Of a stretch of 14,508 bases of DNA, positions 1 through 7,068 are shown one piece after another. Position 1 is the stretch's first letter, and every line of letters begins with the position of its first letter. Source of the DNA: JAKOQB01 sp036824465. GTDB lineage: Bacteria; Pseudomonadota; Gammaproteobacteria; Burkholderiales; Burkholderiaceae_F. Below the pieces are notes generated by a model. The model ran no database searches, had not been told where the DNA came from, and saw only the letters and a list, made by a program, of their open reading frames with translations. The stretch is from positions 1-14,508 of the forward strand of contig DAITAC010000099.1 of assembly GCA_036824465.1 (NCBI GenBank). Direction: 5' to 3'. A program made the translations under genes and the position numbers.

Positions 1-35
1 AGAATCGCCGGCCGCCGTCTGAAGGAGAGATCGCC

Positions 36-293
36 ATGGCCCTGTTCGTCATCGAACGCAATTTCGCCGAACAGCTGCAGCTCACCAGCGATGCTGCGCG
101 GCTCGTCACCGAAATCAACAGCGACGTCGGCGTGCACTGGCTGTTCTCGTTCCTGTCGGCCGACAAGAAGAAGACCTACTGCCTCTACGAGGCGCCCAAC
201 TCCGAGGCGATCCGTGAAGCCGCGCGGCGAGCCAACATCCCCGCCGACGTCATCGTCGAGGTGACCGAACTGCGGCCGGAAGCGTTGGCTTGA
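36..293 (+). CDS. DUF4242 family small protein
   Basis: This 85-residue protein matches the size and pattern of the DUF4242 family: a short ferredoxin-like alpha/beta fold beginning with a beta strand (MALFVIERNF). A central HWLFSFLSADKKKTYCLYEA segment and a closing helix-strand unit (REAARRANIPADVIVEVTEL) follow. One actinobacterial DUF4242 protein has been described as nickel-binding, but the function of most members is unknown, and I cannot assign metal ligands here. The start is well supported by an AAGGAGA ribosome binding site at 22-28, eight bases before the ATG. There is no signal peptide or membrane segment, so it should be cytoplasmic. It lies 58 bp before the large LAL regulator in the same orientation and may be cotranscribed with it. 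Any partner upstream lies outside the window. Confidence 0.82.
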   Translation: MALFVIERNFAEQLQLTSDAARLVTEINSDVGVHWLFSFLSADKKKTYCLYEAPNSEAIREAARRANIPADVIVEVTELRPEALA

Positions 294-351
294 TTGCAGC
301 GCCTGCCTGGCGTGCGCGTCGCGAGCGCCGATAACGGTTGTCGTTGCCGGG

Positions 352-3300
352 ATGGTGTCGCCGATGGCCACAGCACCGATCTCCGTGGGCCGGGACTTCG
401 CGCGCAGATTCATCGGCCGCCGGCCCGAACTCGAGGCACTGCATGCCGCGCTGGAATGCGCCATGGCGGGTCAGCCGCGCATCGTCCTGCTCACCGGAGA
501 GCCCGGCATCGGCAAGACGCGTACGGCGCAGGAGTTCGTCGAGCACGCCAGGCAAAGCAATGCGCTTGCGCTTTGGGGGCGCTGCCCGGAAGAGCCCGGT
601 GCACCTCCCTACTGGCCGTGGCTGCAACTGATCCGGCGCTATGTCGCGCTGCACGACGAGCAGGTGTCCAGACAGACCATGGGTTCGGCCGCGACGCAGA
701 TTGCGGCGCTCGATCCCGAATTGATACACCTGTCGCTGACCGAGGGCGCGCCAGCGCCTGCTGATACTGACACGGTCAAGGCTCGCTTCCGCCTGTTCGA
801 TTCGATTGCCGGTTTCTGGCAGCGCGCCACCGCCCGCCAGCCCCTGCTGCTCGTGCTCGACGACCTGCATTGGGCTGACACACCGTCCTTGCGACTGCTC
901 GAGTTCGTGATGGCCGAGGCCGGAGCCAGCCGACTGATGGTGCTCGGTACCTACCGCGACGCGGAGGTCACGCGTTTGCACCCGCTGTCGAACACACTCG
1001 CACAACTGCACCGGCACGCCCACGTGCAGCGGCTTCTTCTGGGCGGTTTCAGTGCTGCCGAGACAGCGGAGTTTGCCGCCGCCGCCGCGGGCGTGGCGTC
1101 AACGGAGCTGGCCTCGGCCCTGCACGACCAGACCGAAGGCCACCCGCTGTTCCTGGCCGAGTTGGCACGCGACATCCTGCAGACCCGCGACATGCGGCCG
1201 GCGAACTCCGCCAGCGCGCCCCTCGCTGTCCGCCGCGTACCGAAAGGCGTGCGGGAAGTCATCGGCGTGCGACTGAACCGCCTGACGCCGCCGTGTGTTC
1301 GCGTTCTCCAGAATGCCGCGGTCATCGGCCGCGAGTTTCGCTTCGACCTGCTCTGTCGCTTGCTCGAAGACATTCCGGAAGAGCAGTGCCTGGCCGCGAT
1401 GCAGGAGGCGCGAATGGCCAGCCTGATCGACGAGTCGGCGGAAGCCGGCGCCTATCAGTTTGCGCATGCGCTGGTTCGCGATACCTTGTATGACGAACTA
1501 CCTGCCCTGCCGCGCGCCCGGCTGCATCAGCGCATCGCGGCCGCACTCGAGATGCAGTACGAGGGCGACCTCACGCCCTGCCTGTCCGCGTTGGCCCACC
1601 ACTATCACGCCGCGGGACCGGCCGGCGATGTTGCCAAAGCGATCGAATACGCCACCCGGGCGGCAGAGCGCGCGACGGCGATGCAGGCTCACGAAGAGGC
1701 GGTCCGACACTACATGTTCGCCTGCGGCGCGCTGACAACGGCCGCATCCGCCGACGCGCAGCGATGCCGCCTTCTGTTAGGGCTGGGCAACGCCCAGAAC
1801 AGCGCAGGCGACAGCGCACTGGCGCTTGTCACGTTCGCAGACGCCGCCGCATGCGCGCGGCGCGTGGGTGACGCATCGCTGCTGGCGCGCTCGGCGATCG
1901 GATTCGGCGACGCGCAGTGGCGGCTCGGCCTCGAAGGCTCGAAAGCGGTCGTGCTGATCCGCGAGGCGTTGGCACAGGCCGCACCGGAGAACAGCCGCGA
2001 GCGATGCTCGCTGCTGACTGCGTTATGCCAGGCGCTGCTGTTCTCCAATCAACCGGACGAGGCCGAGACGGCATTTCGTGAGGCCGTGGCCATCGCCCGT
2101 CGACTTGACGACCCGTGGACGCTGTTCCGGGCGCTTTGCGCCATCCTGCCCGGGCGCTGGTTTCCCGACCGGCTGGCGCTGCGCATCGACGCGGCACGGG
2201 AAGCCCTTGAACTCGTCCGGCGTGCCGGTCATCCGGAATGGGCGGCCCCCTATCTCTCAGGCTGGCATACGGGCGATCTGATGGAGAGCGGCGACACGGA
2301 AGCCGCCGCGGCCACCGCGCGATTTCATCTCGTCACCGGCGAGACGATGCATGAGCCGTTCAACGAGGCAGTGGCCTTGGCCGCCCTGGCGATGATCGCC
2401 ACACACGAAGGCCGCTTTGCCGATGCCGAGACGCTGGCCGGCCGGGCGCTCCGTTGCGGCACGCGTTTCGATCGCGCCAATGCCGCCGGCATCTTCGGTG
2501 TTCAGATGTTCACTCTCCGGCGCCAGCAGGGCCGGCTGCGCGAGCTGGCACCCGTTCTGCGGCAATTCCTCGACAGCGAATCGCCGGGCGCGACTTGGCG
2601 CCCGGGTCTGGCGATCCTGCACTGCGAGCTCGGCGCACGCGACGAGGCCCGCGACGTCTTTGAGAAGCTCGCCGTCGGCAACTTCGCCGGCATTGCGCAC
2701 GACGCGCTGCGGATCGCGAGCATCGCCTACCTCGCCGAGGTCTGCGTCTGGCTGGACGACACAGCGCGCGCGGCAACACTGTTCGACCTGCTCCTGCCCT
2801 ATGCCGAGCGCAACATCGTGTTCGGAGCGCACACGGCATCGTTCGGCGCCGCAGCGCGGCTGCTCGGCATGCTGGCGACGACGCTCGCGCGCTGGGACGA
2901 AGCGGAACGTCGTTTCGAGTACGCGATCGCATTCGATGCCCGCACCGGCGGGCGTCCCTGGCTGGCCCGTTCACGCTGCGAGTTCGCGGCGATGCTGATG
3001 CGCAGGGCGCGTACCGGTGATCATGATCGCACCGTGCAATTGCTCGCGGCGGCGCTTGACGATGCACGGCAGCTCGGCATGCGCGGACTCGAGGAACGCA
3101 CACTCGGACTGCAGCAGCAACGGGTGAAGGGTCGGAAGCAGGAGGTCCGCGTGGCGGACCTATCCGAACGCGAGGTGCAGGTGCTGCGGCTCGTTGCCGC
3201 GGGCAAGACCAACCAGGAAATCGCGACCGCACTTTGCCGCAGCCCGAGCACGGTGGCGATCCACGTGCGCAACATCCTCGACAAGACGCAAGCGGCCAAT

Positions 3301-3354
3301 CGGGCGGAAGCGGCCGCATTCGCGGTCCGGCACGGGCTGCTGCCGCCGGCATAG
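352..3354 (+). CDS. LAL-type ATPase / LuxR transcriptional regulator
   Basis: A 1000-residue one-protein signalling regulator of the large ATP-binding LuxR (LAL/MalT-like) type. The N-terminal AAA/NTPase part starts near residue 20 (FIGRRPELEAL). It has Walker A GEPGIGKT at 49-56 and Walker B LLLVLDDLHWAD at 165-176. The middle, roughly residues 400-900, is Ala/Leu/Arg-rich helical repeat sequence typical of TPR-like sensor regions. The C-terminus (about 934-1000) is a complete LuxR helix-turn-helix with LSEREVQVLRLVAAGKTNQEIA followed by SPSTVAIHVRNIL. Members of this family are ATP-dependent activators switched by a small ligand or partner protein; the inducer is unknown here. The first ATG is at 352, and an in-frame ATG at 364 is an alternative; neither has a strong ribosome binding site. 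It sits between the DUF4242 gene and the cupin-globin-oxidoreductase operon, which are its most likely targets. Confidence 0.93.
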   Translation: MVSPMATAPISVGRDFARRFIGRRPELEALHAALECAMAGQPRIVLLTGEPGIGKTRTAQEFVEHARQSNALALWGRCPEEPGAPPYWPWLQLIRRYVALHDEQVSRQTMGSAATQIAALDPELIHLSLTEGAPAPADTDTVKARFRLFDSIAGFWQRATARQPLLLVLDDLHWADTPSLRLLEFVMAEAGASRLMVLGTYRDAEVTRLHPLSNTLAQLHRHAHVQRLLLGGFSAAETAEFAAAAAGVASTELASALHDQTEGHPLFLAELARDILQTRDMRPANSASAPLAVRRVPKGVREVIGVRLNRLTPPCVRVLQNAAVIGREFRFDLLCRLLEDIPEEQCLAAMQEARMASLIDESAEAGAYQFAHALVRDTLYDELPALPRARLHQRIAAALEMQYEGDLTPCLSALAHHYHAAGPAGDVAKAIEYATRAAERATAMQAHEEAVRHYMFACGALTTAASADAQRCRLLLGLGNAQNSAGDSALALVTFADAAACARRVGDASLLARSAIGFGDAQWRLGLEGSKAVVLIREALAQAAPENSRERCSLLTALCQALLFSNQPDEAETAFREAVAIARRLDDPWTLFRALCAILPGRWFPDRLALRIDAAREALELVRRAGHPEWAAPYLSGWHTGDLMESGDTEAAAATARFHLVTGETMHEPFNEAVALAALAMIATHEGRFADAETLAGRALRCGTRFDRANAAGIFGVQMFTLRRQQGRLRELAPVLRQFLDSESPGATWRPGLAILHCELGARDEARDVFEKLAVGNFAGIAHDALRIASIAYLAEVCVWLDDTARAATLFDLLLPYAERNIVFGAHTASFGAAARLLGMLATTLARWDEAERRFEYAIAFDARTGGRPWLARSRCEFAAMLMRRARTGDHDRTVQLLAAALDDARQLGMRGLEERTLGLQQQRVKGRKQEVRVADLSEREVQVLRLVAAGKTNQEIATALCRSPSTVAIHVRNILDKTQAANRAEAAAFAVRHGLLPPA

Positions 3355-3367
3355 TCAGTTCTGACTA
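3352..3367. promoter_or_regulatory. Inverted repeat at the end of the LAL regulator gene
   Basis: TAGTCAG-TT-CTGACTA is a perfect 7-bp inverted repeat with a two-base centre, beginning at the regulator's stop codon. It is about 157 bp before the cupin start. Its modest GC content and lack of a following T-run argue against an intrinsic terminator. It could be a protein-binding dyad for control of the downstream operon, but it could also be chance. A second GC-rich hairpin (GCCGCC-TC-GGCGGC) follows at 3378-3391. Confidence 0.3.
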
Positions 3368-3524
3368 GCGTGTCGGCGCCGCCTCGGCGGCAAAGAATTG
3401 TCAGCTTTGTGGATTCCATGCTGGCGCCTCAGGCCCAGACTGCGCCCGGCGCAAGCGCGATCCGCCGGTCATCTCGCAGCGCATCCGAGACGTAAGGCCG
3501 GCGCGACAACCGAGGAGGCCTGTC

Positions 3525-4016
3525 ATGAGTCGCAATCGTCTGTTTTCGTATTCATTGGGAGCGTTGCTCGCCGCGGCTGGCGCGGTGGCGCCGATGCCGT
3601 CTGCTGCGGTCCACCCGGAAGGTTTTTCGATGGCGAAGGGGACCGAACTGAAGTGGGTCAACTTGCCGTCGCTTCCGCCCGGCGCCACCGCCACGGTCAT
3701 TGAAGGACCGATGAATGAATCGGCGCCGTTTACGGCGCGCCTGCGGTTTCCGACCAACTACCGCATTCCCGCGCACTGGCATCCAGCGGTCGAGCGAGTG
3801 ACCGTGCTATCGGGCACCTTGCATATCGGCCTCGGCGAGACGTTCGATGCATCCAAGGCGCCGCCGCTGCGCGCGGGCGATTTCAACCTGATACCCGCGC
3901 GAACGCCGCACTTCGCGTTCACGCTGAACGAGCCGGTCGAGATCCAGCTTCATGGCACAGGGCCCTGGGGCATCACGTACCTGAATGCGGCGGAGGATCC
4001 GCGCAAGCAGGACTGA
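3525..4016 (+). CDS. Exported cupin-domain protein
   Basis: A 163-residue single-domain cupin with a probable Sec signal peptide: basic start MSRNR, hydrophobic stretch LFSYSLGALLAAAGAVA, and a likely cleavage site in PSAA near residues 25-28. The mature part has cupin motif 1 with H84, H86 and E90 (IPAHWHPAVERVTVLSGTLHIG region), and motif 2 with P124 and H129 (PARTPHF), so a metal site of the usual 3-His/1-Glu type appears complete. The expected location is the periplasm. Cupins of this size may be dioxygenases, isomerases or binding proteins, and the sequence alone does not say which. The start is fixed by a GAGGAGG ribosome binding site at 3512-3518. It is the first gene of a likely operon with the truncated haemoglobin (45-bp gap) and the FAD oxidoreductase. 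Confidence 0.86.
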   Translation: MSRNRLFSYSLGALLAAAGAVAPMPSAAVHPEGFSMAKGTELKWVNLPSLPPGATATVIEGPMNESAPFTARLRFPTNYRIPAHWHPAVERVTVLSGTLHIGLGETFDASKAPPLRAGDFNLIPARTPHFAFTLNEPVEIQLHGTGPWGITYLNAAEDPRKQD

Positions 4017-4061
4017 GCCGAACGGCGAATCCAACGCGTCAAAAAACGAACGGAACTCATC

Positions 4062-4424
4062 ATGACCACTGCACTGTATCAACGTCTGGGTGGCGCAGCG
4101 GGCATCGCCCGCCTCGTGGACGATGTCATGGCCGCGCATCTGGATAACCCCATCGTCAAGACCCGCTTTGCGAACATCAAAGACATGGAGCACGCCAAGC
4201 GGATGGCGCGTGAGTTCTTCTGCGCCGGCTCCGGTGGCCCGGAACCCTACACGGGAAGGGACATGCTCGTTGCACACAAAGGCATGAACATCAGTGAGCA
4301 AGAGTATCTGGCGGTGATGGACGACATTGTCGGCGCCATGAACAAACATGAACTGGATGAGGGTACGAAGAATGACGTGATCGCCATTCTCTACTCGCTG
4401 AAGGGCAACATCATTCGCGTGTAA
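4062..4424 (+). CDS. Group 1 truncated haemoglobin
   Basis: A 120-residue protein with the group 1 truncated globin pattern: LYQRLGG near the N-terminus, a GGP turn at 58-60, PYTGRDM at 62-68, and the proximal haem ligand H72 in the segment AHKGMNIS. F37 aligns with the conserved CD1 phenylalanine. Family members bind O2, NO or CO at haem and serve in NO detoxification or oxygen/redox chemistry. Aligned by eye to the Paramecium protein, the usual B10 tyrosine (FY motif) is replaced by M23 (DDVM), and positions E7 and E11 are alanines (A45, A49). The distal pocket therefore looks nonpolar, unlike the classical NO-dioxygenating members. The protein is cytoplasmic with no signal peptide. It lies between the cupin and the FAD oxidoreductase and is probably cotranscribed with both. 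Confidence 0.93.
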   Translation: MTTALYQRLGGAAGIARLVDDVMAAHLDNPIVKTRFANIKDMEHAKRMAREFFCAGSGGPEPYTGRDMLVAHKGMNISEQEYLAVMDDIVGAMNKHELDEGTKNDVIAILYSLKGNIIRV

Positions 4425-4447
4425 CCATTTCCTGAAGGAGCGCCACG

Positions 4448-5869
4448 ATGACGATCGAGCTCAGAGCCGCCGACGGCGGCGCGGTGCAGGTCTCGCCCGA
4501 GATTCTGCAGTCGTTCAAGGCCGGGTTTCGAGGGCCTGTGCTCGGCCGCGATGCGCCGGAGTACGAGGAGACACGCAAGATCTGGAACGCGATGATCGAC
4601 CGCCGTCCCGGCCTGATCGTGCGCTGCACGGGCACCACCGACATCGTTGCCGCCGTGAAGTTAGCGCGACAGCACCAGTTCCTGCTCTCCGTGCGTGGTG
4701 GCGGGCACAACATCGCCGGGCTTGCCGTCTGCGACGGCGGCCTGATGATCGATCTGTCGCTGATGCGGGGCGTGTGGGTGGATCCGAAGGGGCGCACGGC
4801 GCGTGCGCAGGCCGGATGCACGCTCGGCGATCTCGACCGCGAGACCCAGCTCCATGGGCTTGCCGCCGTGATGGGTTTCGTCTCGGCCACCGGCATCGCC
4901 GGTCTCACGGTCGGAGGCGGCTTCGGCTACCTGACGCGCAAACACGGCTGGACGTGTGACACCGTCGTCTCGATGGAGGTCGTGACGGCGGAAGGCAAGG
5001 TCGTGCGCGCCGCCGCCGACGAAAACGCGGAACTCTTCTGGGCGCTGCGCGGCGGCAGCGGGAATTTCGGCATCGTCACGTCCTTCGAATACGAGCTCTT
5101 CCCCGTCGGGCCCGAGATCCTCGGCGGTGCCATCGCCTGGCGCGCGCAGGATGCGAAAGAGGTCCTCGAATTCTTTCGCGAGTTCACCTTGAAGACTCCG
5201 CGCGAGACCACGTGCGTGGCAGCGCTGCGCATCGCACCTCCCGCGCCGTGGCTGCCGAAGGAGGTTCACGGCAAGCCCATCGTCGCCGTCTTCGTCTGTC
5301 ACAGCGGCAGCATCGAGGACGGCGAGAAGATCGTCGCCCCGCTGCGCGGCTTCGGTCGACCGGTGGCCGACATCGTCACGCGCCGACCCTACACTCAGAT
5401 GCAGAGCCTACTCGACGCCACTCAGCCCAAGGGGCGGCGCTACTACTGGAAATCGCACTACCTGCCGCGAATCGAGAGCAAGGCCGTCGACACGCTGATT
5501 GATCATGCCGCGCGTTTGCCGTCGCCTCATTCGGCGATTCTCCTGTTTCAGCTGGATGGTGAGCTCGGCGAGTTGCCGGCGAACCACTCGCCGGCGGGCA
5601 ATCGGGATGCCGCCTTCGTGCTCAACATTGCAGCGTCGTGGGAGAACGCGGCCGACGACGCTTCGAATCTGCGCTGGGCGCGCGACTGCTTCGAGTCGAC
5701 GCGGGCATTCTCGACGGGCGGTGCGTACGTCAACTTCCTCACCGAGGAAGAGGGGCGAGATCGTATCGAGGCCGCTTACGGCAAGCCAATCCTCGATCGA
5801 CTCGCCGTGCTCAAGAAGAAGTACGACGCCGATAACTTGTTCCGTCACACGAAGAACGTCTCGGGTTGA
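4448..5869 (+). CDS. FAD-linked oxidoreductase, BBE-like
   Basis: A 473-residue flavoprotein of the PCMH/VAO superfamily with a C-terminal berberine-bridge-enzyme tail. The FAD-binding half holds SVRGGGHNIAG (81-91), in which H87 is the expected 8-alpha-histidyl FAD attachment site. It also holds the glycine-rich GLTVGGGFGYL segment and LRGGSGNFGIVTSF. The second cysteine linkage of bicovalent BBE enzymes is not evident: the equivalent stretch reads MGFVSATGIAG with no Cys. Single-histidyl attachment, as in 6-hydroxy-D-nicotine oxidase, is therefore predicted. The C-terminus (YDADNLFRHTKN) is the normal BBE ending, so the protein is full length. Members oxidise alcohols, amines or sugars and usually pass electrons to O2, making H2O2. 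There is no signal peptide. The ATG is preceded by AAGGAG at 4435-4440. It follows the globin by 23 bp and is probably in the same operon. The substrate is unknown. Confidence 0.92.
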   Translation: MTIELRAADGGAVQVSPEILQSFKAGFRGPVLGRDAPEYEETRKIWNAMIDRRPGLIVRCTGTTDIVAAVKLARQHQFLLSVRGGGHNIAGLAVCDGGLMIDLSLMRGVWVDPKGRTARAQAGCTLGDLDRETQLHGLAAVMGFVSATGIAGLTVGGGFGYLTRKHGWTCDTVVSMEVVTAEGKVVRAAADENAELFWALRGGSGNFGIVTSFEYELFPVGPEILGGAIAWRAQDAKEVLEFFREFTLKTPRETTCVAALRIAPPAPWLPKEVHGKPIVAVFVCHSGSIEDGEKIVAPLRGFGRPVADIVTRRPYTQMQSLLDATQPKGRRYYWKSHYLPRIESKAVDTLIDHAARLPSPHSAILLFQLDGELGELPANHSPAGNRDAAFVLNIAASWENAADDASNLRWARDCFESTRAFSTGGAYVNFLTEEEGRDRIEAAYGKPILDRLAVLKKKYDADNLFRHTKNVSG

Positions 5870-6193
5870 GTCGCCGTAGCGAAGGCCGCGTTTGCGCTGA
5901 AAGACCCGAAGAAGCACAGTCACCAGTTTTCCAGGAAGTTGCTGCGTGGTCTGAATTTCGTCGCGACCAGCGTGCTGGTGCTGACCCGGCGGCCCGTGGC
6001 TTTGTTCAGGATCGGCCCGCGTACGCCCGGAGGCGATCGGAGACGTCCGGCATCTCTATGGGCCTGCAGTTCTTCACCATGTCGCGACTACGGAATCTTT
6101 CAACAGGATCGGCCGCGACCGGTCTCATCTCGGTCGGGCGGTTCACTGCGGGCCGGCCAATGCGACGTGACCGCTCTGACCGCGTGTAAGTGC
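5870..6193. other. Convergent intergenic stretch without a recognised gene
   Basis: This stretch lies between the + strand FAD oxidoreductase and the - strand methyltransferase. Several frames are open, including the one that continues past the oxidoreductase stop, but none gives a recognisable protein, a ribosome binding site or a family-like start. An 11-bp direct repeat (CAGGATCGGCC) occurs at 6007-6017 and 6104-6114. A 6-bp inverted repeat (CGACCG/CGGTCG) occurs at 6116-6121 and 6131-6136. No T-rich terminator tail was seen. Confidence 0.5.
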
Positions 6194-6225
6194 AAGCACC
6201 TCGAAACGCGCGAGGTCCGATGCTT
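6194..6225 (-). terminator. Possible hairpin after the methyltransferase gene
   Basis: Immediately downstream of the methyltransferase stop on the - strand lies a two-part stem. The outer arms AAGCA/TGCTT pair 6194-6198 with 6221-6225, and the inner arms CCTCG/CGAGG pair 6199-6203 with 6211-6215. There is a seven-base loop and a five-base bulge at 6216-6220. The position fits transcription termination of the catabolic operon, but no run of T follows, so it is not a canonical intrinsic terminator. Confidence 0.3.
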
Positions 6226-7068
6226 CTAACGCGGTCTGCCGAAGAAAATCCGCGTGCGATAGTTGATCGTGACTGAATCGCACTGTGCATGCCGGTCGAA
6301 CAGTGCGATCAGCGCGTTCACCATCGGCGCATGCAACGGATCGCCGGGTTTGGGCGCGTACGAATCTGATTCGACCCGTGCGATCAGGCCGGCACGGTCG
6401 AGCACCTGCGCGTTGTCGAGCGCCGCCTCGCGCCAATCGCCGCCGAAGACGATGCGCATCGCCGGCGCGTGCCGGGTCAGCGTGCCGTCGACATGGGACT
6501 TGGCCCATTTCTCCCGATACTCCGGGCAGCACTCGATCAGCAGCCGGTCGTACTCGGCCATAAACGGGGACGCATCGTTGACGCGCGAATTCCAGAACAG
6601 CGCCAGCGCGCCGTCGGGCTTGAGAATGCGAAGCACCTCTGCCCGGAAGGGCTCGGGATCAAACCAGTGGAATGCCTGCCCAGCAATCACGAGATCGACC
6701 GATGCGGCCGCGAGCGAGGTCGCTTCGGCCGTGCCATTGATGCTGCGAAAGCGCGCCTGTCCTGCCAGATCACGCTCGGCGGCCACGCGCATCGCCTCAT
6801 TGGGTTCGACGCCGAGCACAGTGAAACCCGCGGCGAGAAATGGCGCACACGAAATCCCGGTGCCGCTGCCGATGTCGGCGATCACCGCATCAACGGGCAG
6901 ATTCAGTTCGCGCGCCAGCAGCGGTGCGATTGCATCCGGATAGCGCGGTCGTGCAGCGACGTAGGCCTCCACGCGGTCGGAGAACCGTGTGGTCGAACCC
7001 TCGCGGTTGAAGAACTGTGTTGTTGACTCCACGCGGCCGGCCGAACTCGTCGGGAGGCTCGCACTCAC
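6226..7068 (-). CDS. Class I SAM-dependent methyltransferase
   Basis: A Rossmann-fold methyltransferase of about 280 residues. Motif I reads VIADIGSGTG and is followed by the acidic end of strand 2 in LGVEPNEAM. The later stretch AGQAFHWFDPEPF then LRILKPDGALALFWNSR is typical of the UbiE/methyltransferase-11 type proteins related to yeast Crg1 and trans-aconitate methyltransferase. The substrate cannot be told. I chose the GTG at 7068-7066 because it overlaps the stop codon of the acyl-CoA dehydrogenase by four bases (GTGA), a common translational coupling arrangement. A GTG at 7032 would give a 268-residue form. A longer open frame upstream only shadows the dehydrogenase gene. The N-terminus carries an odd near-duplication, ESTTQFFNRE then GSTTRFSDRV. 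It is the last gene of the minus-strand run. Confidence 0.85.
   Translation of the reverse strand: MSASLPTSSAGRVESTTQFFNREGSTTRFSDRVEAYVAARPRYPDAIAPLLARELNLPVDAVIADIGSGTGISCAPFLAAGFTVLGVEPNEAMRVAAERDLAGQARFRSINGTAEATSLAAASVDLVIAGQAFHWFDPEPFRAEVLRILKPDGALALFWNSRVNDASPFMAEYDRLLIECCPEYREKWAKSHVDGTLTRHAPAMRIVFGGDWREAALDNAQVLDRAGLIARVESDSYAPKPGDPLHAPMVNALIALFDRHAQCDSVTINYRTRIFFGRPR

Noticed and set aside
250..1023. A 257-codon open frame on the - strand
   Set aside because: It overlaps the DUF4242 end and the ATPase domain of the regulator in antisense, with no recognisable domain or ribosome binding site.
2510..3352. A 280-codon open frame on the - strand
   Set aside because: It is antisense to the LuxR/TPR part of the LAL regulator, with Arg/Ala/Pro-rich low-complexity translation and no motif.
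5870..6229. The frame stays open for about 120 codons after the oxidoreductase stop, suggesting readthrough or a truncated longer protein
   Set aside because: The oxidoreductase already ends with the normal BBE-family C-terminus, and the continuing translation becomes Arg/Ser/Pro-rich with no motif. It is most likely chance in GC-rich DNA.
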